A stretch of DNA of 64,000 nucleotides. It comes from Paraburkholderia caffeinitolerans (GTDB lineage: Bacteria; Pseudomonadota; Gammaproteobacteria; Burkholderiales; Burkholderiaceae). The stretch spans positions 248,001 to 312,000 of the forward strand of contig NZ_CADIKL010000001.1 in assembly GCF_902859945.1 (NCBI RefSeq). Direction: 5' to 3'. Positions within the stretch are counted from its first letter, which is position 1. Each line of letters starts with the position of its first letter. The position numbers and the translations under genes were made by a program. Shown here piece after piece: positions 51,060 through 59,637 of this stretch. Under the pieces are notes generated by a model. That model did not search any database. It saw only the letters and a list, made by a program, of their open reading frames with translations, and was not told the DNA's origin.

Positions 51060-51684
51060 GGCTGTGGTCGTGCGCGTGGCCGTCGCAATGACCGTGATCG
51101 TGGCCGCAGTCCGCGTCGTGCGCGTGGTCGCCATGGTCGTGAGAGCGTGCATGCCCGTGGTTATGCGCATGCCCGTGATGTTCGTCGAACACGCTTTGCG
51201 CGAGCGCGTAATCTTCAGCAAAGGTTTCGTCGTGGCCATGACGATGACCGCCGCCATAAGCGCCGGCTTCGGGCTGGAACGGCAACTCTGCGCGCTCGAC
51301 CTGCGCGCCGAGGCGCTTGAGCATGTCTTCGAGCACCGGGTCGGCCTCGAGCTTGAGTTCGTCGATGCCCACTTCCACGGGCGTATGGCGGTTGCCGAGG
51401 TGATACGCGGCGCGCGTGAGCGTGAGGCGCTCGGGCGCGCGCACGAGCAGCACGCTTTGCGGCGCGGCGATCACGCGCACGAGGCCGCCATCGTCGGCAA
51501 CCAGCATGTCGCCGTCGCGCAGCACGGTGCCGCGCGGCAGCACCACGCCCACTTCCTCGCCCGAATCGAGCGTGGCCGCGAAGCGGCTCTTGCAACGCGC
51601 GTCGTACGCCAGGGTGAGCGTGGGCGCGCGCTGGATCAGCACGGGCGCGAGCTTGGCGCTGAGTCGTTTGTCTATCGTGCGCAT
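51046..51684 (-). CDS. ureE: Urease accessory protein UreE with histidine-rich tail
   Basis: 212 residues. N-terminal peptide-binding domain ([26 protein letters not shown]) and metal-binding domain ([12 protein letters not shown]). The last ~60 residues are dominated by [13 protein letters not shown] and similar runs, as in Klebsiella-type UreE that store several Ni2+ ions. Functions as the cytoplasmic nickel chaperone of the urease cluster. Overlaps ureF by 14 bases. Confidence 0.96.
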   Translation of the reverse strand: MRTIDKRLSAKLAPVLIQRAPTLTLAYDARCKSRFAATLDSGEEVGVVLPRGTVLRDGDMLVADDGGLVRVIAAPQSVLLVRAPERLTLTRAAYHLGNRHTPVEVGIDELKLEADPVLEDMLKRLGAQVERAELPFQPEAGAYGGGHRHGHDETFAEDYALAQSVFDEHHGHAHNHGHARSHDHGDHAHDADCGHDHGHCDGHAHDHSHEHR

Positions 51685-51705
51685 GTCGGCTTATCGTTTC
51701 AGGCT

Positions 51706-53412
51706 TCAGAACAGGAAATAGCGCTGCGCCATCGGCAGCACCGTGGCAGGCTCGCAGGTCAGCAACTGGCCATCGGCGATCACCTGATAGGTTTCGGGAT
51801 CGACGCTGATCGAAGGCCGCCACGCGTTGTGGATCATGTCCGCTTTCGTGACGTTGCGGCAATTGCGTACCGCCACTATGCGCTTTTGCAGGCCGTAGCG
51901 CTCGGGCATGCCGCGATCGAGCGCAAGCTGCGAGACGAACGTGAGCGAGGTCTGCGTGAGCGCGCGCCCGCGCGTGCCGAACATCTCGCGATAATGCACC
52001 GGCTGCGGCGTGGGAATCGACGCGTTCGGGTCGCCCATCTGCGCCATCGCGATCATGCCGCCTTTGAGGATCATCGCCGGTTTGACGCCGAAGAACGCGG
52101 GGTCCCAGAACACCAGGTCGGCCCACTTGCCTGGCTCGACCGAGCCGAGTTCGTGCGCGATGCCATGCGTGAGCGCCGGGTTGATCGTGTACTTCGCGAC
52201 ATAGCGCTTTACGCGGAAGTTATCGTTTCGAGCATTGTCTTCAGGTAGCGCGCCGCGCTGCACTTTCATCTTGTGCGCGGTCTGCCACGTGCGGATGATG
52301 ACCTCGCCCACGCGGCCCATTGCCTGGGAATCCGAAGAAAGCATCGAGAGCGCGCCGAGGTCGTGCAGGATGTCCTCGGCAGCAATGGTCTCGCGGCGGA
52401 TGCGCGACTCGGCGAACGCGATGTCCTCGGCAATCGACGGGTCGAGGTGATGGCACACCATCAGCATGTCGAGGTGCTCGTCGAGCGTGTTGATCGTGTA
52501 CGGGCGCGTGGGATTGGTCGACGAGGGCAACACGTTGGCCTCGCCGCACACCTTGATGATGTCGGGCGCGTGGCCGCCGCCCGCGCCTTCGGTGTGGTAC
52601 GTGTGGATCGTGCGGCCCTTGAACGCGTTCACCGTCGCTTCGACGAAGCCACCCTCGTTGAGCGTGTCGGTGTGAATAGCCACCTGGGTGTCGGTCGCGT
52701 CGGCCACGGTCAGGCAGTTGTCGATGGCCGCGGGCGTCGAGCCCCAGTCCTCGTGCAGCTTCAGGCCGATCGCGCCCGCCGCGATCTGTTCTTCGGCGGG
52801 CTTGGGCAGGCTTACGTTGCCCTTGCCGAGAAAGCCGAGGTTGATCGGCCAGCCGTCGGCGGCCTGCAGCATGCGCTCCATGTGCCACGGGCCCGGCGTG
52901 CAGGTCGTGGCGTTGGTGCCGGTGGCGGGGCCGGTGCCGCCGCCGATCATCGTCGTGACGCCCGAGGCGAGCGCCTCGTCGATCTGTTGCGGGCTGATGA
53001 AGTGAATGTGCGTGTCGATGCCGCCCGCCGTCACAATCTGGCCTTCGCCGGCGATCACTTCCGTCGAGGCGCCGATGGGGATCGTCACGCCCGGTTGCAC
53101 GTCGGGGTTGCCGGCCTTGCCGATGCGCCAGACACGACCGTCCTTGATGCCGATGTCGGCTTTCACGATGCCCCAGTGGTCGACGATCACGGCGTTGGTG
53201 ACGACCGTGTCGGCCACTTCGGCCGCGAGTCGCTGCGACTGGCCCATGCCGTCGCGAATCACCTTGCCGCCGCCGAACTTCACCTCGTCGCCGTAGACCG
53301 TGTAGTCGCGTTCGATTTCGATTAGCAGGGCGGTGTCGGCGAGACGCACGCGGTCGCCGGTCGTGGGGCCGAACATTTCCGCGTAGGCGCGGCGGCCGAT
53401 CTTCAGTGTCAT
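51706..53412 (-). CDS. ureC: Urease alpha subunit
   Basis: 568 residues, normal length. Catalytic features visible: [12 protein letters not shown] (two nickel-binding histidines), [16 protein letters not shown] with the carbamylated lysine, [29 protein letters not shown] and the MVCHHLDPS flap with catalytic Cys/His. Hydrolyses urea to ammonia and carbamate with UreA and UreB in the cytoplasm. The operon order ureD-A-B-C-E-F-G is the standard one. Confidence 0.98.
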   Translation of the reverse strand: MTLKIGRRAYAEMFGPTTGDRVRLADTALLIEIERDYTVYGDEVKFGGGKVIRDGMGQSQRLAAEVADTVVTNAVIVDHWGIVKADIGIKDGRVWRIGKAGNPDVQPGVTIPIGASTEVIAGEGQIVTAGGIDTHIHFISPQQIDEALASGVTTMIGGGTGPATGTNATTCTPGPWHMERMLQAADGWPINLGFLGKGNVSLPKPAEEQIAAGAIGLKLHEDWGSTPAAIDNCLTVADATDTQVAIHTDTLNEGGFVEATVNAFKGRTIHTYHTEGAGGGHAPDIIKVCGEANVLPSSTNPTRPYTINTLDEHLDMLMVCHHLDPSIAEDIAFAESRIRRETIAAEDILHDLGALSMLSSDSQAMGRVGEVIIRTWQTAHKMKVQRGALPEDNARNDNFRVKRYVAKYTINPALTHGIAHELGSVEPGKWADLVFWDPAFFGVKPAMILKGGMIAMAQMGDPNASIPTPQPVHYREMFGTRGRALTQTSLTFVSQLALDRGMPERYGLQKRIVAVRNCRNVTKADMIHNAWRPSISVDPETYQVIADGQLLTCEPATVLPMAQRYFLF

Positions 53413-53452
53413 ATCGGAATCCTGATGAATTCGGAGGCGGGCAAGGCGCTGC

Positions 53453-53758
53453 TCAGAGCGGACCCATCACCTTGCCGTTGAAGCCGTAGACGGCGCGCTC
53501 GCCCGCGAACGCGACCAGTTCGACGGTGCGCTCCTGGCCAGGCTCGAAGCGCACGGCGGTGCCCGCCGCAATGTTCAGGCGAAAACCGCGCGCGGCTTCG
53601 CGCTCGAACGAGAGCGCTTCGTTGACTTCGTAGAAGTGATAGTGCGAACCGACCTGAACGGGGCGGTCGCCGGTGTTCGCGACGGTCACGGTCACGGTTG
53701 TGCGGCCCGCGTTGAGCTCGATTTCGCCGTCGTCGATCAGCATTTCGCCGGGGATCAT
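53453..53758 (-). CDS. ureB: Urease beta subunit
   Basis: 101 residues from ATG at 53758 ([19 protein letters not shown]); longer starts lie in ure[24 protein letters not shown] and [19 protein letters not shown] are diagnostic. Structural subunit packing against UreC. It is 11 bases after ureA and about 40 bases before ureC. Confidence 0.97.
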   Translation of the reverse strand: MIPGEMLIDDGEIELNAGRTTVTVTVANTGDRPVQVGSHYHFYEVNEALSFEREAARGFRLNIAAGTAVRFEPGQERTVELVAFAGERAVYGFNGKVMGPL

Positions 53759-53769
53759 GGGCGGCACTC

Positions 53770-54072
53770 TCAGGGAATCGGATGGTGGACGGTCACGAGC
53801 TTCGTGCCGTCGGGGAAGGTGGCCTCGACCTGAATGTCGGGGATCATCTCGGGCACGCCTTCCATCACATCGTCGCGCGTGAGCAGCGTGGTGCCGTAGT
53901 GCATGACCTCGGCGACGGTCTTGCCGTCGCGGGCGGCTTCCATCAGCGCGGCGCTGATGAAGGCGACCGCTTCCGGATAGTTGAGCTTGAGACCGCGTGC
54001 GCGACGCCGTTCGGCGAGCAGCGCAGCGGTGAAGATCAGGAGCTTGTCTTTCTCGCGTGGCGTGAGCTTCAT
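53770..54072 (-). CDS. ureA: Urease gamma subunit
   Basis: 100 residues from ATG at 54072 ([19 protein letters not shown]). [28 protein letters not shown] and [18 protein letters not shown] are family signatures. Separate gamma, beta and alpha genes are the usual bacterial arrangement. A 265-base gap separates it from ureD upstream, in which no gene was recognised. Confidence 0.97.
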   Translation of the reverse strand: MKLTPREKDKLLIFTAALLAERRRARGLKLNYPEAVAFISAALMEAARDGKTVAEVMHYGTTLLTRDDVMEGVPEMIPDIQVEATFPDGTKLVTVHHPIP

Positions 54073-54337
54073 CGTTTTTTGTGAGTTGGCTAACCGTCGG
54101 CCAACCATCGGCCGGCACGATCGTGCGGCGTCAGCTTACGGGAGCGAGGTTACGTGCAGCTTGCAGTTGCCGGGAATCGCGCGGACATGGCGACGCAGGC
54201 ATCACGCAAGGTGCATGCCAATGAAGGGGAGGCCGAATGCACCGTCGCGCGGAACGTGGGCACCTTGCGGAAGCATCGATGCGCTTCGATGGCGCATGTG
54301 CGCGCCGATATGGTGCGTGAGAGGGGGTCGGACGGGT

Positions 54338-55240
54338 TCAGGTCGTCCAGAGGCGCAGCGGTGCGGCCGTTACACCGTGCACGATCGGGCGCAACTGTGT
54401 CCAGCATTGCGCGAGGGTTTGCTGCAGCGGCTCCATCGAGCGCGCAATGATGCGCACCAGCAGCACGCCTGGCGCGACGCAGGTTGCGCCGGCGCGCAGG
54501 GCGTCGTCGAAGGGGAGTGTCGCCGCGAGGTCTTGCGCGAGCGCCTCATTGCAGGCCGGGCCAACGGCCCACAGCACGCCGAATGCCGGATAGCCCGCGA
54601 GACCTTGCGGCGCGTCGCGCAGCGGGTCGGCGGCGTCCATCAGGGCGCGCTCGAACCAGAGGAGTTGTTCGTCCGCGCCGGGTGAGGCGGCGCGCACGAC
54701 CCGGGTGAGCGAGCGCAGCATGCCTGCCGACCAGCGTTCGCCAGCCGCCTGGCGGCCGAGTTGCACCGCATCCCAGCCGATGGCCGTCGCGCTTTCGGCG
54801 AGCGTGAGCGAGAAGTCGAGTTCGGCGTGCGCGTGATCGAAGACGAGATTGTTCTGCGGCAGCCAGTCGAGCCTGGCGTTGTCGCCCACGCGCAGCTTGA
54901 TGCGCTGGCGCGCCACGCGGCCGTTGGACTTGTACCACTTGGTGGCGCCCGGCGTGGTGAGCACGGCGTGGGCGCCGTCGCCGACCTTCACGTCGATGTC
55001 GAGCCGGTCGCCGCCCGCGATGCCCGCCGGCGGATGCACGATCACCGCGTGGCAGATCGCATCGCCTTCGGGATAGAGCGGCCGTTGCACGCGCAACGGT
55101 CCCGTGTGCAGCCGGTGCGCGAGCGTCGTGCGCTCGCCGCGAAGCTCGAAGCCGAGTTCGAGTTTCGCGGCCCATTCGTGGTGAGTTGTGTTGCGCGAGG
55201 CGGGGCTGGCGGGCGCGGCGAGATCTTCGTGAAGCGACAT
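54338..55240 (-). CDS. ureD: Urease accessory protein UreD
   Basis: 300 residues from ATG at 55240 ([13 protein letters not shown]); an upstream in-frame ATG would add 21 arginine/proline-rich residues. [41 protein letters not shown] and [14 protein letters not shown] are UreD/UreH signatures. It forms the scaffold through which nickel enters apo-urease. First gene of the operon. Confidence 0.95.
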   Translation of the reverse strand: MSLHEDLAAPASPASRNTTHHEWAAKLELGFELRGERTTLAHRLHTGPLRVQRPLYPEGDAICHAVIVHPPAGIAGGDRLDIDVKVGDGAHAVLTTPGATKWYKSNGRVARQRIKLRVGDNARLDWLPQNNLVFDHAHAELDFSLTLAESATAIGWDAVQLGRQAAGERWSAGMLRSLTRVVRAASPGADEQLLWFERALMDAADPLRDAPQGLAGYPAFGVLWAVGPACNEALAQDLAATLPFDDALRAGATCVAPGVLLVRIIARSMEPLQQTLAQCWTQLRPIVHGVTAAPLRLWTT

Positions 55241-55339
55241 GCTGACAATGTGGGGCGGGTGCGGGCGATGACGTGACGCCCAAGGCGGCGCAGGGCCACG
55301 CATCTCGCGCCGGCCATGCCTTGCGCGATCAGTGGCTGA

Positions 55340-55663
55340 TCAGTAGGTGGGAACCTTCGGGTCGACCTGGCGCGACCATGCGTCGATGCCGCCTTGCAGG
55401 TTGAACACCTTCGTGAAGCCGCGCGACTCGAGGAACATCGCGACCTGGGCGCTGCGCGCGCCGTGGTGGCAGACGCAGACGATTTGCGCTTCGTCGTCCA
55501 GTTCTTCGCTGCGGGCCGGAATCTGGGCCATCGGGATCGAGACGCTGCCGGCGATGCTGGCGGTCTGGATTTCCCACGGCTCGCGCACGTCGAGAAGCAC
55601 GGGGGCGCTGCGCGAGGTGTCGGCGAGCCATTCGGCGAGGGCGGGGGCGGTCAGATTCTGCAT
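55340..55663 (-). CDS. Single-domain rhodanese-like protein
   Basis: 107 residues. LLDVREPWEIQTASIAGSVSIPM and the active loop CHHGARS (Cys-x5-Arg type) followed by FNLQGGIDAW define a complete rhodanese domain. Probably a sulfur carrier or persulfide donor, cytosolic (no signal peptide). It lies 87 bases after the methyltransferase gene on the same strand. Confidence 0.9.
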   Translation of the reverse strand: MQNLTAPALAEWLADTSRSAPVLLDVREPWEIQTASIAGSVSIPMAQIPARSEELDDEAQIVCVCHHGARSAQVAMFLESRGFTKVFNLQGGIDAWSRQVDPKVPTY

Positions 55664-55750
55664 GTGAGACTCGGTCGTAGAAATAGGACGAGCCGCTTGT
55701 GCGGCCCGCCGGGAATACCAGGGACTAAAACCCGCGACTAAAACCGGGGG

Positions 55751-56404
55751 TTAAAACTTGAAGCGCGAGGGCTGCGCCGCATTTTCGAGCGGCTCGACGT
55801 AGGTTTCGAACACGGTTGCGATGCGGTATTGCTTCTCGTCCATGCGCGTGATGATCTGCGCCTCCATGACCGGCGCGTCGCCGACGAAAACAGCCAGACG
55901 CCCGCCCACCTTCAGTTGTTCGAGCAATTCCTGCGGCACGACCGGCAGGCCGCCCGAGACGCAGATCACATCGTAGGGCGCATTCGCGGCCCAGCCGCGC
56001 GAGCCGTCGCCCTGCGCGACTTCGGCGTTCAGCACGCCGTTCTTCACGAAGTTGGCGCGTGCGAACTCGGCGAGCTCCGTGTCGATCTCCACGGTTAGCA
56101 CCTTTTGCGCGCGATGCGCGAGCAGCGCCGCCATGTAGCCCGAACCCGCGCCGATCTCCAGCACGCTCTCGTGCTTTTTCAACGCGACCTCCTGCAGCAC
56201 GCGCGCTTCGACGCGCGGCGCCATCATGTGCTGGCCGTTGGGCAGAGGCAGTTCGAGGTCGGCGAACGCGAGATCGACATAGGCCGCGGGGACGAAATGT
56301 TCTCGCTTGACGATCGAAAGCAGGTTCAGGACGTCCTGGTCGAGCACATCCCAGGGGCGAATCTGCTGTTCGATCATGTTGAAACGCGCTTGTTCGATGT
56401 TCAT
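55751..56404 (-). CDS. Protein-L-isoaspartate O-methyltransferase family protein
   Basis: 217 residues. NMIEQQIRPWDVLD, FVPAAYVDLAFADLELPLPNGQHMMAP, and SAM motif I LEIGAGSGYMAALLA, then VEIDTELAEFARANF. This is the Pcm family form that often sits beside a rhodanese and tolC in beta-proteobacteria. It may repair isoaspartate residues, although several of these divergent paralogues are uncharacterised. Confidence 0.85.
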   Translation of the reverse strand: MNIEQARFNMIEQQIRPWDVLDQDVLNLLSIVKREHFVPAAYVDLAFADLELPLPNGQHMMAPRVEARVLQEVALKKHESVLEIGAGSGYMAALLAHRAQKVLTVEIDTELAEFARANFVKNGVLNAEVAQGDGSRGWAANAPYDVICVSGGLPVVPQELLEQLKVGGRLAVFVGDAPVMEAQIITRMDEKQYRIATVFETYVEPLENAAQPSRFKF

Positions 56405-56738
56405 GGTGACTCGGCGTTATGGTTCGGGTTCTGTGCAAACAGCCAGGCCTCGGACAACCAGCTCACACGCTGAAAAACGGTGCCAGGCAACCGCGAGATT
56501 GTACCAAAGGGCTTTCGCGCCGCGCCTTGCGGGCGGCGCTGGAAATGCGCAAGCGGATCAGTATTTGTCCTGGCTCGAACTCGTGGCGAGGCCCGCTTGG
56601 CCATTCGGATGAATTGAGGGCATTGCGCCGGACAGCGAAACTCGAAGCGTGTTTAACCCGCTTCAAAGGAACGGTATGTCTTGTGTAATACAAATGAATT
56701 ACGATGCGGCTTCGAACATCACGCGAAGGAGTTGGGGG

Positions 56739-57116
56739 ATGAGCGCAAGCGCATTGGTACAGGTCCGCATCGACCCGGCGCTCAAGGAGCGCGCATCGGC
56801 GGTGCTCGAAAAAATGGGGCTCACCGTTTCGGACGCGGTGCGCATCCTGCTGACACGCGTCGCGAATGAAGGCGCTTTGCCTTTCGACTTCGCGGTCGAT
56901 CCGGCCACGCACGATGCATGGTTCCGCGCGAAGGTGCGCGAGGCGCTGGAAGATCCGCAGCCGGACATCGATGCAGACGACGTGGAGGCGCATTTCGCGC
57001 GGCGGCGCGCGGCCGCTGTGGGTAAGGCATCCGGGCCGGCGGTAGAAGGCGAGGGTTCGCGAGCGCCTCGCGGCGTGCCACCCCGCCTCACGCACGCCCG
57101 CAAGAGCAAGACTTGA
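56739..57116 (+). CDS. RelB/DinJ family antitoxin (orphan)
   Basis: 125 residues from ATG 56739 with AAGGAG seven bases upstream. The N-terminal ribbon-helix-helix region (ALVQVRIDPALKERASAVLEKMGLTVSDAVRILLTRVANEGALPF) is typical of RelB/DinJ. The C-terminal ~35 residues are an unusual low-complexity extension. It should bind DNA and a RelE-type toxin. The toxin start overlaps its stop (TTGA at 57113) but only about a dozen toxin codons remain. Confidence 0.85.
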   Translation: MSASALVQVRIDPALKERASAVLEKMGLTVSDAVRILLTRVANEGALPFDFAVDPATHDAWFRAKVREALEDPQPDIDADDVEAHFARRRAAAVGKASGPAVEGEGSRAPRGVPPRLTHARKSKT

Positions 57117-57151
57117 AGCTCGAATGGTCGCCGCTCGCGCTGGCCGACTGC
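57113..57151 (+). pseudogene. Vestige of a RelE/ParE-type toxin gene (first ~12 codons)
   Basis: A TTG overlapping the antitoxin stop begins a reading LKLEWSPLALAD, the standard opening of RelE/ParE-superfamily toxins. Toxin similarity ends there; the frame then runs into the hairpin region and the end of the convergent binding-protein gene. The rest of the toxin is missing, apparently through deletion. Confidence 0.6.
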
Positions 57152-57176
57152 TGGCCGGCTAGTGAGCCAGCCAGCA
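57149..57176. terminator. Inverted repeat between antitoxin remnant and binding-protein gene
   Basis: TGCTGGCCGGCT and AGCCAGCCAGCA pair over 12 bases with one mismatch around an AGTG loop, eight bases past the convergent binding-protein gene's stop. No T-run, so termination is only possible, not clear. It coincides with the breakpoint of toxin similarity. Confidence 0.35.
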
Positions 57177-57183
57177 ACCCGCA

Positions 57184-58386
57184 TTACTGCGCGAGATACA
57201 CGAACTTGCCGCCGCGTATCGTGCCCATCACGCTCGCGCGCTGGTCGAGGCCCACGTGGTCCTTCTCGCTGGTGTTGACCACACCGTTGGGCACGACCAG
57301 TTCGTGGGCGCCTTCGAGCTCCCGGCGCAGCGCCACGCGAAATGCCTCGGTGCCGGGCTGCGCGGTCTTGAGCGCGCGCGTCACCGCATCCTGGAGGCGC
57401 GGGTAGACGCCGGCCGCGTCGCCCGCGAACTGCGTGACCGTGCCCGGGCCGTATTTCGCTTCATAAGCGTCGACGAACGCGAGCGCGGCCTTGTGCGCCG
57501 GGTGGTCCGCCGGCAGCGTGCGCGCGACCACCACGGGCTGCGTCGGGAACAGCGTGCCTTCCACGTCCTTGCCGCCAAGCTTGATGAATTCGGGCGTGGC
57601 GATGCCGTGGGTCTGATAGATCGCGCCCTTGTAGCCGCGCTCGACCAGCGTGCGCTGCGGCAGCACTGTGGGCGTGCCGGCGCCCGCAATCAGCACGGCG
57701 TCGGGCTTCGCGGCCATCAGCTTGAGGATCTGGCCCGTTACGCTCGCGTCGGTGCGGTTAAAGCGCTCGGTCGCCACGATCTGGATGTTGCGGTCCTTCG
57801 CGAACTTCGTGAACTCGTTGAGCCAGCTGTCGCCGTAGCTGTCGGCAAAGCCGATGAAGCCCACGGTCTTCACGCCATGCGCGGCCATGTAGCGCGTCAT
57901 CACGTCGGCCATGGCGGCGTCGGTTTGCGCCATCTTGAAGGCCCACACGCGCGCGCCTTGCTGCGGCTCGACCACCGAGCCCGATCCCACCAGCGTGATC
58001 ATCGGCGTTTTGGCTTCGGCCACGGGGGCGAGCGCGGCGAGCGCCGCCGGCGTGATGTTCGGCCCGACAATCACGTCCACGTGATCCTCGTTGATGAGCT
58101 TGCGGATGTTGCGCACCGCCGCGCCGGGGTCGGAGCCGTCGTCGAGCACAATGTAGTCGGTCTTCTGGCCCGCGATCTCGGGGGGCCACATCAGCATGGC
58201 GTTCTTGCTCGTGATGCCGATGGCCGCGGCCGGGCCGGTGCTCGACAGATCGATGCCGACCTTGAGGTCGGCGTGCGCGGCGGGAGCGAACGCGGCCGTG
58301 GCAAGCGCGGCGGCTGCCGCGAACGGGCGCAGCGAGACCAGAGGCGACAAACTCAGGAACGAACTCAGGCGCGATTGCAGCTTCAT
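57184..58386 (-). CDS. ABC transporter substrate-binding protein (branched-chain amino-acid / amide type)
   Basis: 400 residues. N-terminal signal peptide with arginine, hydrophobic AAAAALATAAFAPAAHA and probable cleavage after AHA, then DLKVGIDLSSTGPAAAIG, the start of a type I periplasmic binding fold (Peripla_BP_6). GVKTVGFIGFADSYGDSWLNEF and later segments fit the same family. It would bind amino acids, amides or aromatic acids in the periplasm. No ABC permease or ATPase gene lies next to it in this window. Confidence 0.85.
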   Translation of the reverse strand: MKLQSRLSSFLSLSPLVSLRPFAAAAALATAAFAPAAHADLKVGIDLSSTGPAAAIGITSKNAMLMWPPEIAGQKTDYIVLDDGSDPGAAVRNIRKLINEDHVDVIVGPNITPAALAALAPVAEAKTPMITLVGSGSVVEPQQGARVWAFKMAQTDAAMADVMTRYMAAHGVKTVGFIGFADSYGDSWLNEFTKFAKDRNIQIVATERFNRTDASVTGQILKLMAAKPDAVLIAGAGTPTVLPQRTLVERGYKGAIYQTHGIATPEFIKLGGKDVEGTLFPTQPVVVARTLPADHPAHKAALAFVDAYEAKYGPGTVTQFAGDAAGVYPRLQDAVTRALKTAQPGTEAFRVALRRELEGAHELVVPNGVVNTSEKDHVGLDQRASVMGTIRGGKFVYLAQ

Positions 58387-58470
58387 GCGATGGGTCTCCA
58401 GGAGGATATGAAGCGAGAGGTGTTGTTGTAGTGTTGTTGCGTCGTTATTTCTTCCGGCGCCCGCGCGCCG

Positions 58471-59412
58471 TTACAGCTCGTAAGTCTCGTGCTCGCCCTT
58501 GAGCGCCTGCTCGATCAGCTTGCGGTTCAGGCTCGGCGAGAGCAGCTCCACCAGCGTGTAGACATAGCTGCGCAGATACGCGCCTTGTTTGAGCGCCACG
58601 CGCGTCACGTTGCTGCCGAACAGATGGCCCACCGGCACCGCGCGCAGATGGCGGTCGCGTTCGGCATTGAACGCGATGTCGGCCATGATGCCCACGCCCA
58701 GACCCAGTTCCACATAGGTCTTGATCACGTCCGCGTCGATGGCTTCGAGCACGATGTCGGGCGAGAGGCCGCGCAGGCGGAACGCGTCGTTGATCTTGGT
58801 GCGGCCCGCGAACGCATTGTCGTAAGTGATCAGCGGAAATTGGGCCAGATCGTCGAGCGAGAGCGGCTTGCGTTCGAGCAGCGGGTGGTCGGGCAACATC
58901 ATCGCCACGTGGTGCCAGGTGAAGCAGGGCAGCGACACCAGTTCCTTGTAGCCGGAAATGGCTTCGGTCGCGATGCAAAGGTCGGCCTGGTCGTGCAGCA
59001 CCATCTCCGCCACCTGGGTCGGGCTGCCTTGCAGAATCGAAAGGTGCACCTTCGGGAAGCGCCGCTTGAATTCGGCGATGGCCGCCGGCAGCGAATAGCG
59101 CGCCTGAGTGTGGGTGGCGGCGATGGTCAGGTTGCCCTGGTCCTGCGCGGCGTAGTCCTTGCCCACGCGCTTGAGACTCTCCACCTCCTGCAGGATGCGC
59201 TCTACAGAGGCGAGGATGATGCGCCCCGGCTCCGTGAGCGAGCGCACGCGCTTGCCATGGCGCGTAAAGATTTCGACCCCGAGTTCATCCTCCAGCTCGA
59301 TGATGGCCTTCGAGACGCCCGGCTGGCTTGTATACAGGGCCTTGGCCGCTTCCGTGAGGTTGAAATTCTGGCGCACGGCCTCGCGCACGAAGCGGAACTG
59401 GTGGAGGTTCAT
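58471..59412 (-). CDS. cysB: LysR-type regulator of sulfur assimilation, CysB family
   Basis: 313 residues. N-terminal winged helix (NLHQFRFVREAVRQNFNLTEAAKALYTSQPGVSKAIIELEDELG) and effector domain with LTIAATHTQARYSLP, the CysB/Cbl hallmark for N-acetylserine or sulfate-related ligands. It is divergent from cysI across a 225-base AT-rich region, as expected for an activator of the sulfate-assimilation operon. Cbl-like or CysB-like cannot be separated by eye. Confidence 0.93.
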   Translation of the reverse strand: MNLHQFRFVREAVRQNFNLTEAAKALYTSQPGVSKAIIELEDELGVEIFTRHGKRVRSLTEPGRIILASVERILQEVESLKRVGKDYAAQDQGNLTIAATHTQARYSLPAAIAEFKRRFPKVHLSILQGSPTQVAEMVLHDQADLCIATEAISGYKELVSLPCFTWHHVAMMLPDHPLLERKPLSLDDLAQFPLITYDNAFAGRTKINDAFRLRGLSPDIVLEAIDADVIKTYVELGLGVGIMADIAFNAERDRHLRAVPVGHLFGSNVTRVALKQGAYLRSYVYTLVELLSPSLNRKLIEQALKGEHETYEL

Positions 59413-59637
59413 ATATAACCCGTTGGCATATCAAGCTGATTTTTAGATCGTTTGAAATATAAGGCGAGTTTATTACCATTCCTCCAAGTTTTCCAATATG
59501 GATATCTGTTTTGGTCATTAGCAAAGGAACGGTGCACTGCAAACGCGCTGTCCGGAAGCCAGATCAAGACGGTCGAATCGAATCGGAGCGCGCGGCGTAA
59601 CCGGAACGCTGCGAATGAACAACCCTGGGGTCCCCGA
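59413..59637 (+). promoter_or_regulatory. Divergent cysB/cysI regulatory region
   Basis: 225 bases between divergent starts. The first ~110 bases (59413-59525) are much more AT-rich than the surroundings and are the likely CysB binding and promoter zone. No exact -35/-10 or operator could be fixed by eye. Confidence 0.5.

Noticed and set aside
50529..51320. 263-codon plus-strand frame over ureF/ureE
   Set aside because: Antisense shadow; both accessory genes are intact on the minus strand.
52273..53325. 350-codon plus-strand frame inside ureC
   Set aside because: Shadow of ureC, which has all catalytic residues on the minus strand.
54150..54407. Small minus-strand frame between ureD and ureA
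   Set aside because: Partly overlaps the end of ureD, has no ribosome site and no recognisable protein.
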